Shown here one piece after another: positions 17,422-26,139 of a stretch of 64,000 nucleotides of DNA. Each line of letters starts with the position of its first letter. Position 1 is the stretch's first letter. Under the pieces are notes generated by a model. That model worked only from the letters and a program-made list of their open reading frames with translations, was not told the origin of the DNA and ran no database searches. Origin of the DNA: Campylobacterota bacterium (GTDB lineage: Bacteria > Campylobacterota > Campylobacteria > Campylobacterales > Sulfurovaceae). Made by a program: the position numbers and the translations under genes. The stretch is taken from contig QKDN01000051.1 in assembly GCA_003252535.1 (NCBI GenBank), positions 1 to 64,000 of the forward strand, in the 5' to 3' direction.

Positions 17422-18438
17422 TCAAAGTTCCATGTTCGCACTCAGTTTTTTCGTCGGTTCTATATCGATGGTGAGAGGATCGGCGAACTCCCCTTTCCTG
17501 TAGGCTTCCTGTGCATACCTGCCGACCATCGCGGCATTGTCGGCACAGAACTCGAGCGGGGCGACGTGCATCCGCTTGCGGTATTTTTTACACAGCTGCT
17601 CGTAGGCGCTGCGGATGTAGAGATTGGCGCTTGCTCCCCCTACGATCGCAAAATCGGCGATCTTCTCTTTGTCGAAGATCTTTTTGCTCTTCTGGATCAG
17701 GTGGAGCTTGACGCTCTTCTGGAAACCCGCGGCGATATCGCACATATCGCGGTGCGAGAGGTTCCCCTCGCTGTCCCGGCACTCCTCTATCAGCAGTCTT
17801 ACCGCGTTCTTGAGCCCCGAGAGGGAGAAGGCCAGCTGCGGGGAGTTGCGCAGGGGGACAGGGAGATCGAACCGCTCTTCGTCCCCTTCCCGTGCCAGTT
17901 TCTCTATGATCGGTCCGCCCGGGTAGCCGAGCCCCATCATCTTGGCGCATTTGTCGTAGCTCTCCCCCACGCTGTCGTCGATGCTCGTAGCCAGCACCTC
18001 CATCTTCTCATGGGAGCTTACCCGTATGATCTGCGTATGGCCGCCCGAGATCAGCAGTACCAGCAGCGGCATCACGACCTCTTTTTCGATGAAGAGCGAA
18101 TAGATGTGGGCCTTGAGATGGTGTACGGCGATAATGGGGATATGCTGTAATTGCGCGACCGTCTTGGCCATGGCGATCCCTTCGAGGAGGGTGACACCCA
18201 GACCCGGGCGGTTGGTCACCGCTACCGCTTTGAGACCGGGGAGGTACTCCTTCGCGCTCTCGAGGAGCACGGGGAGGGCGACGGCATGGAGACGGCTGGC
18301 GAGCTCGGGCACGACACCGCCGTATGCTGCGTGCTCTTTCTCCTGTGATATCTTCCTGTGAAAGAGGAGTTTGCCGGTAGCGATATCGGTGATGGCCAGT
18401 GAGCTGTCGTCGCAGCTTGATTCGATACTAAGAATCAT
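17422..18438 (-). CDS. tsaD: tRNA N6-adenosine threonylcarbamoyltransferase
   Basis: TsaD transfers the threonylcarbamoyl group to A37 of ANN-decoding tRNAs, with TsaB and TsaE, in the cytosol. The 338-residue ASKHA-fold protein shows IESSCDDSS (4-12), NRPGLGVTLLEG near 86, the metal-binding HHLKAH near 106, LLISGGHTQI near 135 and GGASAN near 276. It is the last gene of the cdsA-dxr-kinase-hydrolase operon, with its start inside the end of the hydrolase gene (11-base overlap). Confidence 0.96.
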   Translation of the reverse strand: MILSIESSCDDSSLAITDIATGKLLFHRKISQEKEHAAYGGVVPELASRLHAVALPVLLESAKEYLPGLKAVAVTNRPGLGVTLLEGIAMAKTVAQLQHIPIIAVHHLKAHIYSLFIEKEVVMPLLVLLISGGHTQIIRVSSHEKMEVLATSIDDSVGESYDKCAKMMGLGYPGGPIIEKLAREGDEERFDLPVPLRNSPQLAFSLSGLKNAVRLLIEECRDSEGNLSHRDMCDIAAGFQKSVKLHLIQKSKKIFDKEKIADFAIVGGASANLYIRSAYEQLCKKYRKRMHVAPLEFCADNAAMVGRYAQEAYRKGEFADPLTIDIEPTKKLSANMEL

Positions 18439-18982
18439 CTCTTCTCCTCAGCAGCTCCTGCTCTATCCACTCCCACCGTCCGTATCCCCCGGCGGTATTG
18501 ATATGTCCCGCCTCGTGGAGGGTTTTGAGCTCTATGCCGTAGTGTCCTGCTATCTTCTGCGCCTCTTCGATGCTCATGTAGGGATCGTTGTCGGAGGCCA
18601 CCATGATCGCCTCATCCGCACAGAGCGACGGAGGGAATGGGGCGGGGAAGAAGCCTTTGATCGTTTCTATCGTACAGGTCATCGACGGGGGTGCGACGAG
18701 GTAGAGCTTCTCGACGTTTTCCACTCCCCCCTCTTCACAGAGCCAGAACCACAGGGTATTGGCCAGGGAGTGGCATACGACGTGGGTAGGGCGGAACTCC
18801 TCCAGGATGGTGCGCAGCTGCCTGACCCAGCGGTTCTTGCTCGGGAAGTGGCAGTTGTCCAGCAGGGGGAACGAGACCGTACCGTAGTCACCCGCCAGCT
18901 TCGCAGCCAGCTCTGCCTGCCAGTGGGGATGGTCGCTCCCGCCCCATCCGTGAAGTATCAGTGTCCGCTGTGTTTTACCCAT
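18428..18982 (-). CDS. RBBP9/YdeN-type serine hydrolase
   Basis: A small alpha/beta hydrolase of 184 residues. The triad appears as Ser in CHSLAN, Asp in ASDNDPY and His in EAGHIN, with the N-terminal oxyanion strand LILHGWGGSDHPHW. Relatives are single-domain esterases of unknown substrate. The ATG at 18982 is preferred over 18988 because AAGGA then stands six bases upstream. It sits between a histidine kinase and tsaD in one operon with no clear functional link to either. Confidence 0.82.
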   Translation of the reverse strand: MGKTQRTLILHGWGGSDHPHWQAELAAKLAGDYGTVSFPLLDNCHFPSKNRWVRQLRTILEEFRPTHVVCHSLANTLWFWLCEEGGVENVEKLYLVAPPSMTCTIETIKGFFPAPFPPSLCADEAIMVASDNDPYMSIEEAQKIAGHYGIELKTLHEAGHINTAGGYGRWEWIEQELLRRRDDS

Positions 18983-18991
18983 ATCCATTCC

Positions 18992-20446
18992 TTAGCTGTT
19001 CTCATCCGATCTGTGGCTTTTGGGAAGCCTGATCTTGAATGCGGCGCCGTCGCGCTGGTTCTCCACGGTCAGCTCGCCGCCGCAGTGCTCCTCGATAATG
19101 CTCCTGCTCATATAGAGCCCTATCCCCGTGCCGTTCTTGTTGTCCTTGGTGGAGAAGTAGGGATCGAATATCTTCCGGATGATCTCCACCGGGACGCCGC
19201 CTGCGTTGTCCCTGACGATGAGGTTGAGATGGTCCGGCTCGTTGTAGGTGAGGATCATGATCGTAGGATTCTCCACCCGTTTGAGGACGAGGGCGTCCTC
19301 AGCGTTCTTGAGGAGGTTGAGGAGCACCTGCTTGACCTCGTTGGCGAAGGTCATGAACTCCACTTCATCATCGAGCTTCTGGATCACCGTGATGTTATTC
19401 TTTTTCAGTGACGAGTCGATCATCGCCAGGGTTGCGTTGATAAGGGTGTTGAAGGAAACGAGCTCCTTGGCCTTGTCGGGCTTGAAGAAATCCCTGAAGT
19501 CGTTGATCGTGGTACTGAGATAGTTGATATAGCTGGCGATCTTGCGGGTCTGCTCGATGATCTGTTCGTTGTTGCTCCGTCCGAGCTCGGCGTTGATCTC
19601 CATCGAAGCGCTCACTGTGGCGATGGCGGAGAGGGGCTGTCTCCACTGGTGGGCGATCATCGAGATCATTTCACCCATCTGCGCGAGTCTCGACTGCTTC
19701 TGGAGGAGCAGTTCCTTGGTCTTGAGCATCTCTTTCTGCCGCTCGAGGAAGAAGAAAAGGGCGCTGTTGCTGAGGACGAAAAGGATGATCAGTGCGAACA
19801 TCACCTTGTTGTTGTTGGTGATCTTTTCGCGGATATCCTTCGCTTCGTTGCCGAGGCGCTCTTCGAGAAGCATCAGGAACTTGTCGAGGGGTTCGGCGAT
19901 GAGCCGCATCTTGTCGTTATACTCTTTTGAGTGGAGCATCGAGATGGCTTTTTGCTGCCCCTCCCTCGTACCCATCAGGCTGAAGGCATCGATCTCCATC
20001 CCCACCAGGGAGTCCGAGTGGTCTTTGGCCTCGAGGAGGAGTCCCCGCTCCTCTTTGGTATACGGGAGGAAAGTGATGATATCCTTGATAGAGTTCCTGT
20101 AGGTCTGTGGGTGACGGTCAGAGCGGTCTTTGCTCCCCAGCAGCCAGTAGAGGTCGTTGTAGTTCTTGGGTCTTGCCTCTTTCCCCTGCCTGATCTTGAG
20201 TATCTCGAGATAGTCTTTTTTGTACTCCGGTTCGTTGGTGACGACGAACAGCCGTGAAAAATGGGTGAGCATGTGGGAGCTTTGCTTGAGGAGGTTGGCC
20301 GCTTCGGTCATCTCGAACCGGTTCTTCTCCTGCTGCTGGAGGCTTCCCGAATAGTGAAGCACGATCAGCTCAACGATGATCATCAGGGCCATCATCCCGA
20401 GCTCGAACGCCACGATCCAGAGGTTGATGTTCTTTTTGTATCTCAC
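18992..20446 (-). CDS. sensor histidine kinase without a partner regulator
   Basis: The 484-residue kinase has two membrane helices (about 10-30 and 215-235) flanking a helical periplasmic sensor region. The H box is MIAHQWRQPL (His near 266), a variant common in Campylobacterota and deltaproteobacterial kinases; the N box is LLNLLKNAEDAL, then DNAGGVP, FDPYFSTK and GTGIGLYM. The GTG start overlaps the dxr stop as GTGA. No response regulator lies next to it, so the phosphorylation target and signal are unknown. Confidence 0.92.
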   Translation of the reverse strand: MRYKKNINLWIVAFELGMMALMIIVELIVLHYSGSLQQQEKNRFEMTEAANLLKQSSHMLTHFSRLFVVTNEPEYKKDYLEILKIRQGKEARPKNYNDLYWLLGSKDRSDRHPQTYRNSIKDIITFLPYTKEERGLLLEAKDHSDSLVGMEIDAFSLMGTREGQQKAISMLHSKEYNDKMRLIAEPLDKFLMLLEERLGNEAKDIREKITNNNKVMFALIILFVLSNSALFFFLERQKEMLKTKELLLQKQSRLAQMGEMISMIAHQWRQPLSAIATVSASMEINAELGRSNNEQIIEQTRKIASYINYLSTTINDFRDFFKPDKAKELVSFNTLINATLAMIDSSLKKNNITVIQKLDDEVEFMTFANEVKQVLLNLLKNAEDALVLKRVENPTIMILTYNEPDHLNLIVRDNAGGVPVEIIRKIFDPYFSTKDNKNGTGIGLYMSRSIIEEHCGGELTVENQRDGAAFKIRLPKSHRSDENS

Positions 20447-21540
20447 CTGTTGCCTGCCCTGAGAGTATGGAGGTATCTTCTGACCTCCAGGTCTATCTCT
20501 ATGATATCATCGATACTGCCGGCCCGGACATCCCCGAACTCGCGGTATGCATCGAGTACCCGTTCGCCCATCTGCATAAAACCGATCTCCCCTTTGCCGA
20601 ATGCATCGATAGCCTCTTCGTTGGCGGCATTGACCACGACGCCGAGGTGTGGGTTGCGGAGCAGGTGGTCTTTGATCTGCCAGATGGGGTAGCGCTCCTC
20701 CCTGATCTCTTCGAACTCTATCGCGCCGATCTCGAGGAGGTCGAGCGGCGGGAGTATCGGTTCATCCACTTCGCCAAGGAGCGCGAAAGCTATGGGGAGC
20801 TTCATGTCGACCCCCGCATAGTGTGCCGTGGTCGATCCGTCGGCGAACTGCGCAAGGGCATGGATGATGGAGCGTCTCTCGATGACCGCATCGATCGCAA
20901 CGGTGTCAAAAAGCCATTTGGCCTCCAGCAGTTCGAAGAGCTTGTTGGTCATGGTGGCCGAATCGATCGTGATCTTGTTGCCCATCGACCAGTTGGGGTG
21001 CTTGAGGGCATCGCTGAAGGTCGCATTGCGGATATCTTCGAGCGGCCAGTCCCTGAAAGCTCCCCCGCTGGCGGTGATATAGAGCTTCTCTACAGGCCTC
21101 TCTCCCATGAGGTACCACAGACCGAAATGTTCGCTGTCGATAGGGGAGATACGGCTGGTGTCGATGAACTCGCCGGCGACGACGAGAGACTCCTTGTTGG
21201 CGAGGGCGACCTTGCGCCCGAGCTCCACGGAGCGCAGTGTCGGCATCATCCCGGCATAGCCCACCATCGCATTGACCACCGTGGGGCTTTGGGTCAGTCC
21301 GAGCATCTCCAGGATCCCTTCGGGGCCGCAGTAGACGTTCGGGTGGCTTACCCTCCCTCTGTCGGCACAGTTGGCGATCGCTACGAACCTGGGATGGAAC
21401 TGGGCGATCTGTTCGTTGAGGAGGTCGATATTGTTCCCTGCGACGAGGGCTTCTACCGTGATATTGTAGCGTTCGGCAATATGGAGGGTATTGACCCCTA
21501 TCGAACCGGTGGAGCCAAGAAGTACGATCGAACTACACAT
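20443..21540 (-). CDS. dxr: 1-deoxy-D-xylulose 5-phosphate reductoisomerase
   Basis: Dxr (IspC) converts DXP to MEP with NADPH, the first committed step of the non-mevalonate isoprenoid pathway. The NADPH-binding LLGSTGSIG (7-15), the ALANKESLVVAG stretch, SEHFGLW and the metal/substrate block with MGNKITIDSATMTNK are all present. The 365-residue length is usual for the group. It begins seven bases after cdsA and overlaps the kinase gene, forming the classical cdsA-dxr pair. Confidence 0.97.
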   Translation of the reverse strand: MCSSIVLLGSTGSIGVNTLHIAERYNITVEALVAGNNIDLLNEQIAQFHPRFVAIANCADRGRVSHPNVYCGPEGILEMLGLTQSPTVVNAMVGYAGMMPTLRSVELGRKVALANKESLVVAGEFIDTSRISPIDSEHFGLWYLMGERPVEKLYITASGGAFRDWPLEDIRNATFSDALKHPNWSMGNKITIDSATMTNKLFELLEAKWLFDTVAIDAVIERRSIIHALAQFADGSTTAHYAGVDMKLPIAFALLGEVDEPILPPLDLLEIGAIEFEEIREERYPIWQIKDHLLRNPHLGVVVNAANEEAIDAFGKGEIGFMQMGERVLDAYREFGDVRAGSIDDIIEIDLEVRRYLHTLRAGNR

Positions 21541-21547
21541 CAGGAGC

Positions 21548-22300
21548 CTACATTATCCTGAGGATGAGCACCATGATGACGCTGCCGAAAAGGTAGCCGT
21601 CGACCCGATCGAGCACGCCGCCGTGTCCGGGGAGTATCGTACCGCTGTCCTTGACCCCCGCTTCTCTTTTGAGATAGCTCTCGAAGAGGTCACCGAAGAC
21701 CGAGGCGACCGATGTGACGAAAGAGACGAATATGGCGCTGAGCATCCCGTGGGTGATCTCATCCCCTGCAAAAGAGCCGAGCACCGTAGCGATCAGTACC
21801 CCGCCGACGACACCCTCAAGTGTCTTTTTGGGCGAAGTGGGACTGAAAGGGGTCTTGCCGATGCTCTTGCCGGTGAAATAGGCACCGATATCGGTCAAGG
21901 CGACGACAACGAGGAGCCAGATAAGGGCATCGAGTTTGTACTCGAGGTAGAGGACCCATATGAAGAGCATACCGATAGTAGGGTAGAGGAACGGGAGGAA
22001 GTTCTTTTTGGGGAGCTCCCTGTTGTAGGCGAGTGTCCCTCCGAAGAGGACCATGATCACGAAGAAGAGGTTCTGGGGATCGGGGTAGAAATAGGCAGCA
22101 ATCCAGAGTATCGCGGCCCAGAAGTATGATCCCTTGTTCTCCAGCTTGAAAAGGCTCATCGACTCATGGTAGGCAAAGAGGTAGACCATTCCGAAAAATG
22201 CCCACATCAGGAAAGGGGCGTCGATCCAGCCGACCACCCCTACAAGGGCAAGCAGCCCGACCCCCGTGAGCACTCTCTTCTGAAAATCCGACGATGCCAT
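21548..22300 (-). CDS. cdsA: phosphatidate cytidylyltransferase
   Basis: CdsA makes CDP-diacylglycerol from phosphatidate and CTP at the inner membrane, feeding all phospholipid synthesis. The 250-residue protein has about seven membrane helices and the family signature near the C-terminus, S-Y-L-K-R-E-A-G-V-K-D-S-G then LPGHGGVLDRVDG. The ATG at 22300 has AAAGGG five bases upstream, better than the GTG six bases earlier. It heads the operon with dxr, the histidine kinase, the hydrolase and tsaD. Confidence 0.93.
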   Translation of the reverse strand: MASSDFQKRVLTGVGLLALVGVVGWIDAPFLMWAFFGMVYLFAYHESMSLFKLENKGSYFWAAILWIAAYFYPDPQNLFFVIMVLFGGTLAYNRELPKKNFLPFLYPTIGMLFIWVLYLEYKLDALIWLLVVVALTDIGAYFTGKSIGKTPFSPTSPKKTLEGVVGGVLIATVLGSFAGDEITHGMLSAIFVSFVTSVASVFGDLFESYLKREAGVKDSGTILPGHGGVLDRVDGYLFGSVIMVLILRIM

Positions 22301-22348
22301 GTACACCCTTTATCTTTTTGGACAATTATATCAAAAGTTTCTGTGGCT

Positions 22349-23254
22349 TTAAGCCTCCCGGCGGTGGGCAGGATAATATCTCTTCTGGTGGGCCATGATC
22401 GCCTTGTAGACCTCCGGGAGTCTTCCTGTGTCGCGGGGGACGGCGATGGAGTAGATATCGAGGCTGTGTGCCATCTTCGAAAGGAACTCGAAGTTGGTCC
22501 GTTCGAGGAAGCGGAACTTGACAAAGGCATTCGTCCCGAACCTGCGGAACTTTTCGATCCCCTTGAGCTTCCTGATCCTCACATCGGCATCTGCGGGCAC
22601 TTCGGTGAGGCTATAGACGGCTTTGATCTTCTCTTTGTGGGTGACAAAATCGTAGCAATACTCCCCAAGCGATTCAGGCTGTCTGTAGGGTCTGTGGAAG
22701 GGGTAGGAGGAAATGGCATAATAGTTGTCGTCCTCCACTTCGACCCCCAGTGAATCGTCGCAGATCAGTGGGTGGGAACGCTGCAGGAAATAATCGACGA
22801 GTGTCGATTTGCCTCCATATGACGGTGCACAGAAAAGTACCGCAGAGCCGTCTATATCGACACACCCCGCATGGATGAGATGGTATCGGCTCTCCAGCTG
22901 GAGGAGCAGGGGGAGGAATGTATGCAGTACCCAGTAGCGGAGATACTCCGGGGTATAGCCGGCACTTTTTTCGTAGGTGATGAGTCTCTTTTTGCCGTCC
23001 CAGAAGAGGCGGAGCCTCCCCGTCACCTCCATCGCCCAGGAATCGCCGCTTTTGATCGCATTGAACGCGACCAGCGAAAAGAATCTCACCTCCTGCTCTG
23101 CAAGGTTGATAGGGGGTGTGGTGTAGATGGCGCGCTCGGTGAAAGAGGTATTCGAGGCATGGATGACCGGGATGAGAGGGAATGATGTATCGCTCCTTCC
23201 GTCATCGATCTGTGGCTCGTCTGCGAAGTGGACATTGTATCCGAATGAGATCAT
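22349..23254 (-). CDS. HPr-kinase-like (HprK-related) ATP-binding protein
   Basis: The 301-residue protein matches the C-terminal half of HPr kinase/phosphorylase-like proteins: LIHAGCVDIDG, the P-loop APSYGGKST (143-151) and LICDDS (about 163-168). The N-terminal 110 residues are unlike HPr kinase itself. Relatives occur in peptide-modification loci, where one such kinase phosphorylates the lasso peptide paeninodin. There is no phosphotransferase system gene nearby. The ATG at 23254 has AAGGAGG properly spaced; the upstream GTG would overlap that site. It is divergent from the small Tat-type peptide gene, with a shared promoter palindrome between. Confidence 0.75.
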   Translation of the reverse strand: MISFGYNVHFADEPQIDDGRSDTSFPLIPVIHASNTSFTERAIYTTPPINLAEQEVRFFSLVAFNAIKSGDSWAMEVTGRLRLFWDGKKRLITYEKSAGYTPEYLRYWVLHTFLPLLLQLESRYHLIHAGCVDIDGSAVLFCAPSYGGKSTLVDYFLQRSHPLICDDSLGVEVEDDNYYAISSYPFHRPYRQPESLGEYCYDFVTHKEKIKAVYSLTEVPADADVRIRKLKGIEKFRRFGTNAFVKFRFLERTNFEFLSKMAHSLDIYSIAVPRDTGRLPEVYKAIMAHQKRYYPAHRREA

Positions 23255-23269
23255 AGGCACCTCCTTTTT

Positions 23270-23284
23270 GTGCTATAATAGCAC
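23270..23284. promoter_or_regulatory. palindromic divergent promoter core
   Basis: GTGCTATAATAGCAC is a perfect palindrome around a central A. It provides TATAAT (23274-23279) on the plus strand for the peptide gene and TATTAT on the minus strand for the HprK-like gene. Both starts and ribosome-binding sites (GGAGGTG and AAGGAGG) lie at sensible distances. Confidence 0.6.
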
Positions 23285-23322
23285 AGAGGGGTAAACAAAC
23301 AGAACCCATGGAGGTGCAGACG

Positions 23323-23541
23323 ATGAAAGAAATATCCAACGAGCAGGAGAAAAGAAGGAAATTTCTCAAAAAGGCATGGGTGGTTCCCACCCTCTTTGCC
23401 CTCGGTACGCTCGAAGCGAAAGCGGCAGGGAATAAGACTGCGAGCGAGCTGTGCGAGCAGACGGGGCCGAACTCAGTCTTTTGCGAGTGCGTGAAGGACC
23501 CGAACTCAAGTCCTGCCTGTAATATATTTCTTAATCGGTGA
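23323..23541 (+). CDS. small cysteine-containing peptide with Tat-type leader
   Basis: A 72-residue product. Residues 10-17 (KRRKFLKK) match the twin-arginine consensus, followed by a hydrophobic segment (AWVVPTLFALG) and an EAKA-A cleavage-like site near 34. The predicted mature peptide of about 37 residues has four cysteines (44, 54, 56, 66) and many Ser/Thr/Asn. GGAGGTG six bases before the ATG at 23323 fixes the start. It faces away from the HprK-like gene and could be its substrate, which is inference. Its last 11 bases overlap the end of the convergent DUF1566 gene. I know no characterised homologue. Confidence 0.65.
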   Translation: MKEISNEQEKRRKFLKKAWVVPTLFALGTLEAKAAGNKTASELCEQTGPNSVFCECVKDPNSSPACNIFLNR

Positions 23542-23953
23542 CACCGCCCCGCACGCAGCGGACGTAGTGAGTCTGGTCTTTTTCTGTGGGTTGGGCATAC
23601 CCGGCGTAGAAATTGACCGTCCATGCCTGCCCCAGGTATCCTGCCCGTGTGGTCGATGTCCAGTAGGAATCGGGGAGGGTGTCGCCAAAAGTGGTATCGA
23701 TACTCGGGTTGGAGTGTTCGTATGATACGATAGTCTCAAGCTCTTTTCTGTTGGGGAGGCGCCAGTCGCTTTGTCCATCGAGACCGAGCGATGAACAATA
23801 CTGCAAAGCGCCCTCCCATGACATCGCTTCGACCGAAGAGGCCTCTTCCCAGACCAGTGTCGTCTGCTGGTCATATACCATCTGGTTCTTGACGGTGTAT
23901 GATGCATCGAGCACAAGCGGCACGGTGCAGAGTGCCAGTAACATTTTCATCAT
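23531..23953 (-). CDS. small exported DUF1566 (Lcl C-terminal) protein, copy 1
   Basis: 140 residues: a short signal sequence (MKMLLALCTVPLVLDA) and one DUF1566 domain. The domain is marked by V-Y-D-Q-Q-T-T-L-V-W-E-E, Y-C-S-S-L-G-L-D-G-Q-S-D-W-R-L-P-N-R-K-E-L, S-Y-W-T-S-T-T and the final Y-V-R-C-V-R-G-G. This C-type-lectin-like fold is found on surface proteins of many bacteria, function unknown. The start at 23953 has GGAGAAAGA. It pairs with the large lipoprotein just upstream, and the pair is duplicated at 25705-27617. Confidence 0.82.
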   Translation of the reverse strand: MMKMLLALCTVPLVLDASYTVKNQMVYDQQTTLVWEEASSVEAMSWEGALQYCSSLGLDGQSDWRLPNRKELETIVSYEHSNPSIDTTFGDTLPDSYWTSTTRAGYLGQAWTVNFYAGYAQPTEKDQTHYVRCVRGGVTD

Positions 23954-23966
23954 TCTTTCTCCTTTA

Positions 23967-25523
23967 TCACTCGATCTCCCTGACACATCGTATCAGGACA
24001 TTGTTCTGTTCTTTGTTGATGGTATTCGTATTGCCGTAGAGGAAGTTCACGACCCACGCATAGTAGGGATTGCTCTCCAGTGTCGTCGATGACCAGTAGT
24101 GATCGTTCGCGTTCGTATAGTTCTTGAAGATCGTATAATCGAGCGCCGGGTTGAGCTTGTCACTGCTGACGATGCTCTGGAGCTCCTCTATCGTAGGGAG
24201 TCTCCAGTCGCTGTAGCCGCCGAGCACAAGGTCTTCGCAGTAGGTCGTGGCCGTATCGCCTGCGGTCATGTTCCACATATTCGACCCGTAGGCTTCTTTG
24301 GTCAGCCATGCCTTGTAGTTCTTTTTGACGTTGTTGTCGTCCTGCCACATCAGCTTTTTGTTCTCATCGATGACGACATCCCTGGAGTCGTCCCTGCTTA
24401 AAGTGATATCGATCCCCGATTGATAATACCCGTCATCATACGAAGAGTAGCTTGTTTTCTGTCCGGTTTTGACAACGAGGTTCTTGGTCGATGTCGGCTC
24501 GGTACTGCCGAAATCGGTAGGGGGGACGGAGACTACCTCTTCCTGTACGGTCGTCTCCTCCTGGATAGTTTCCGCCGGCTCAATGGTCTGGGTCTGTATC
24601 GTCGTGGTCGCCACGCCTGCTGGAATCGTATCATAGAGGACGATCTCATCAGCACTCGCCAGAAGCGATGTGTCGATGTTTAGAAACTGCGATATCATCC
24701 CCTCGGTACTTACCGTCGATTCACCAAGCAGCAGAAGGAGCGTCGCGGCTCTCTGGCCGGCATCGAGTTTCATCTTGCTGCCATAATTGACAAGGGCATC
24801 GCTCAGATAGGCAAGGTCGTCATGAAGCATCTTGGAGAGTGTCGTGATGTCATCACCTGAGTTCATCGTGGTGATATAGGTGGTCATCATCAGTACCTGT
24901 GCCCCTTTGGTGAGGGTGATACTGCTCGTCGCACCGCCGATCGCCATCAAGAGATAGGCAGTTTTGTATTCGGTGAGGTCGGCCTTGTTACTTTCATAGT
25001 AGGCAAGGAGGGTCTGTGCGACACCGCTGATCTCATAGTTGGCGACCACTTCGCCGTTCTGGATCTTGGTGATCTCGTATCCCGCTTCGGTATACGTCAG
25101 GGCAACTTCGTAGATCAGTGTGGCAGTCTCGTCATAAACGCCTATCGTGAGTCCGTCACCGTTCTCCTGATAGGTATATGTCAGGTGGGAAAAGTTGCCG
25201 TAGATCGATGAGAGCTCACCGCTGTTGTAAAAGAGCGTCATATCTTCAACGGAGTCACGATAGCGTGCCTGGGAAATACTCCCTGAACTGAACCAGACCT
25301 GGAGTGTCGTCTCGTTCGCCGAGATGAGCAGCGGGGTGTCGCTGCCGGACGTTTTGTCCGAGATGATACTCAGATCGGTCGTTTTGAAGCTGGTGTTCGT
25401 TTCGGATGTGCTCTCTGTTGTAGCCTGAACACTTTCCGTTGCGGCACCTGGTGTATAGAGCTCGCATCCCGTGGATACAAACAGGAACAGCACTATTGCT
25501 GTCAGATTGAGATAACTGGACAT
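23967..25523 (-). CDS. large DUF1566 lipoprotein, copy 1
   Basis: 518 residues with a lipoprotein signal ending in the lipobox VSTGC, an approximately 330-residue N-terminal region of unknown fold (with repeated Q-T-x-E-P-A-E/T-V-Q-E-E linker), a Y-D-D-G-Y-Y-Q-S-G motif, and a C-terminal DUF1566 domain (K-K-L-M-W-Q-D-D, Y-S-D-W-R-L-P-T-I-E-E-L, Y-W-S-S-T-T, L-I-R-C-V-R). It is probably anchored to the outer membrane and displays the lectin-like domain. AAGG precedes the ATG at 25523. It lies 13 bases ahead of the small copy and resembles the protein at 26139-27617 along its full length. Confidence 0.82.
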   Translation of the reverse strand: MSSYLNLTAIVLFLFVSTGCELYTPGAATESVQATTESTSETNTSFKTTDLSIISDKTSGSDTPLLISANETTLQVWFSSGSISQARYRDSVEDMTLFYNSGELSSIYGNFSHLTYTYQENGDGLTIGVYDETATLIYEVALTYTEAGYEITKIQNGEVVANYEISGVAQTLLAYYESNKADLTEYKTAYLLMAIGGATSSITLTKGAQVLMMTTYITTMNSGDDITTLSKMLHDDLAYLSDALVNYGSKMKLDAGQRAATLLLLLGESTVSTEGMISQFLNIDTSLLASADEIVLYDTIPAGVATTTIQTQTIEPAETIQEETTVQEEVVSVPPTDFGSTEPTSTKNLVVKTGQKTSYSSYDDGYYQSGIDITLSRDDSRDVVIDENKKLMWQDDNNVKKNYKAWLTKEAYGSNMWNMTAGDTATTYCEDLVLGGYSDWRLPTIEELQSIVSSDKLNPALDYTIFKNYTNANDHYWSSTTLESNPYYAWVVNFLYGNTNTINKEQNNVLIRCVREIE

Positions 25524-25704
25524 ATTGTACCTTGCCAAAATGGAATAGTTAAAAAAAAGATAGAGGATTATATCTATCGATAACTTAATAAAATACTAAA
25601 ACAGGTAGAAATTGTTGAGGAAAGTATCATTTAATGGTTTTTTAATTGTTTAAGATGCCTCCGGTAACAGGAGGCAAGGGGGAAGAAACGGCGGGTATTT
25701 CCGG

Positions 25705-26139
25705 CTATTCTACGCCGCCTCTGACGCAGCGTACAGAGCGGTTTTGCGTCTTGTCTGCGTACTGGACGTAGCCGGAGTAGAAGTTCACCGTCCACGCCTG
25801 CCCGTCGTATCCGGTCCTGGTGGTCGAAGTCCAGTACTCTTCGGAAGATGTATTCTGGAAGGTGGTATCGATGCTCGGTGCTTCGCGTCCGTAGTCGATG
25901 ATACTTTCGAGCTCTTTTTTGTTGGGGAGTCTCCAGTCGTTCATGTCCCCAAGGCTCAGCGCGGCACAGTAGGTGACGGCGCTCTCCCACGCCATAGGGC
26001 TCGGAGAGGCGGTATCCTGCCATAGCAGTGCCGTCCTGTGGTCGAGGACCATCTGGCCCTGCGCGGCGAAAGAGGCCTCTGCCGAGATCGTCGCGGCAAA
26101 GAGCGGCAGCAGAATTTTGATCATAGTTTCTTGTTTCAT
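25705..26139 (-). CDS. small exported DUF1566 protein, copy 2
   Basis: 144 residues, paralogue of the gene at 23531. It has a signal sequence (IKILLPLFAATISAEA) and a DUF1566 domain with the same landmarks (LDHRTALLWQD, DMNDWRLPNKKELESI, EYWTSTTRTGYDGQAWTVNF, V-R-C-V-R-G-G). The start TAATG overlaps the stop of the large partner, so the two are co-translated. The conserved W-T-S-T-T-R-x-G-Y-x-G-Q-A-W-T-V-N-F-Y core is nearly identical in both small copies. Confidence 0.82.
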   Translation of the reverse strand: MKQETMIKILLPLFAATISAEASFAAQGQMVLDHRTALLWQDTASPSPMAWESAVTYCAALSLGDMNDWRLPNKKELESIIDYGREAPSIDTTFQNTSSEEYWTSTTRTGYDGQAWTVNFYSGYVQYADKTQNRSVRCVRGGVE

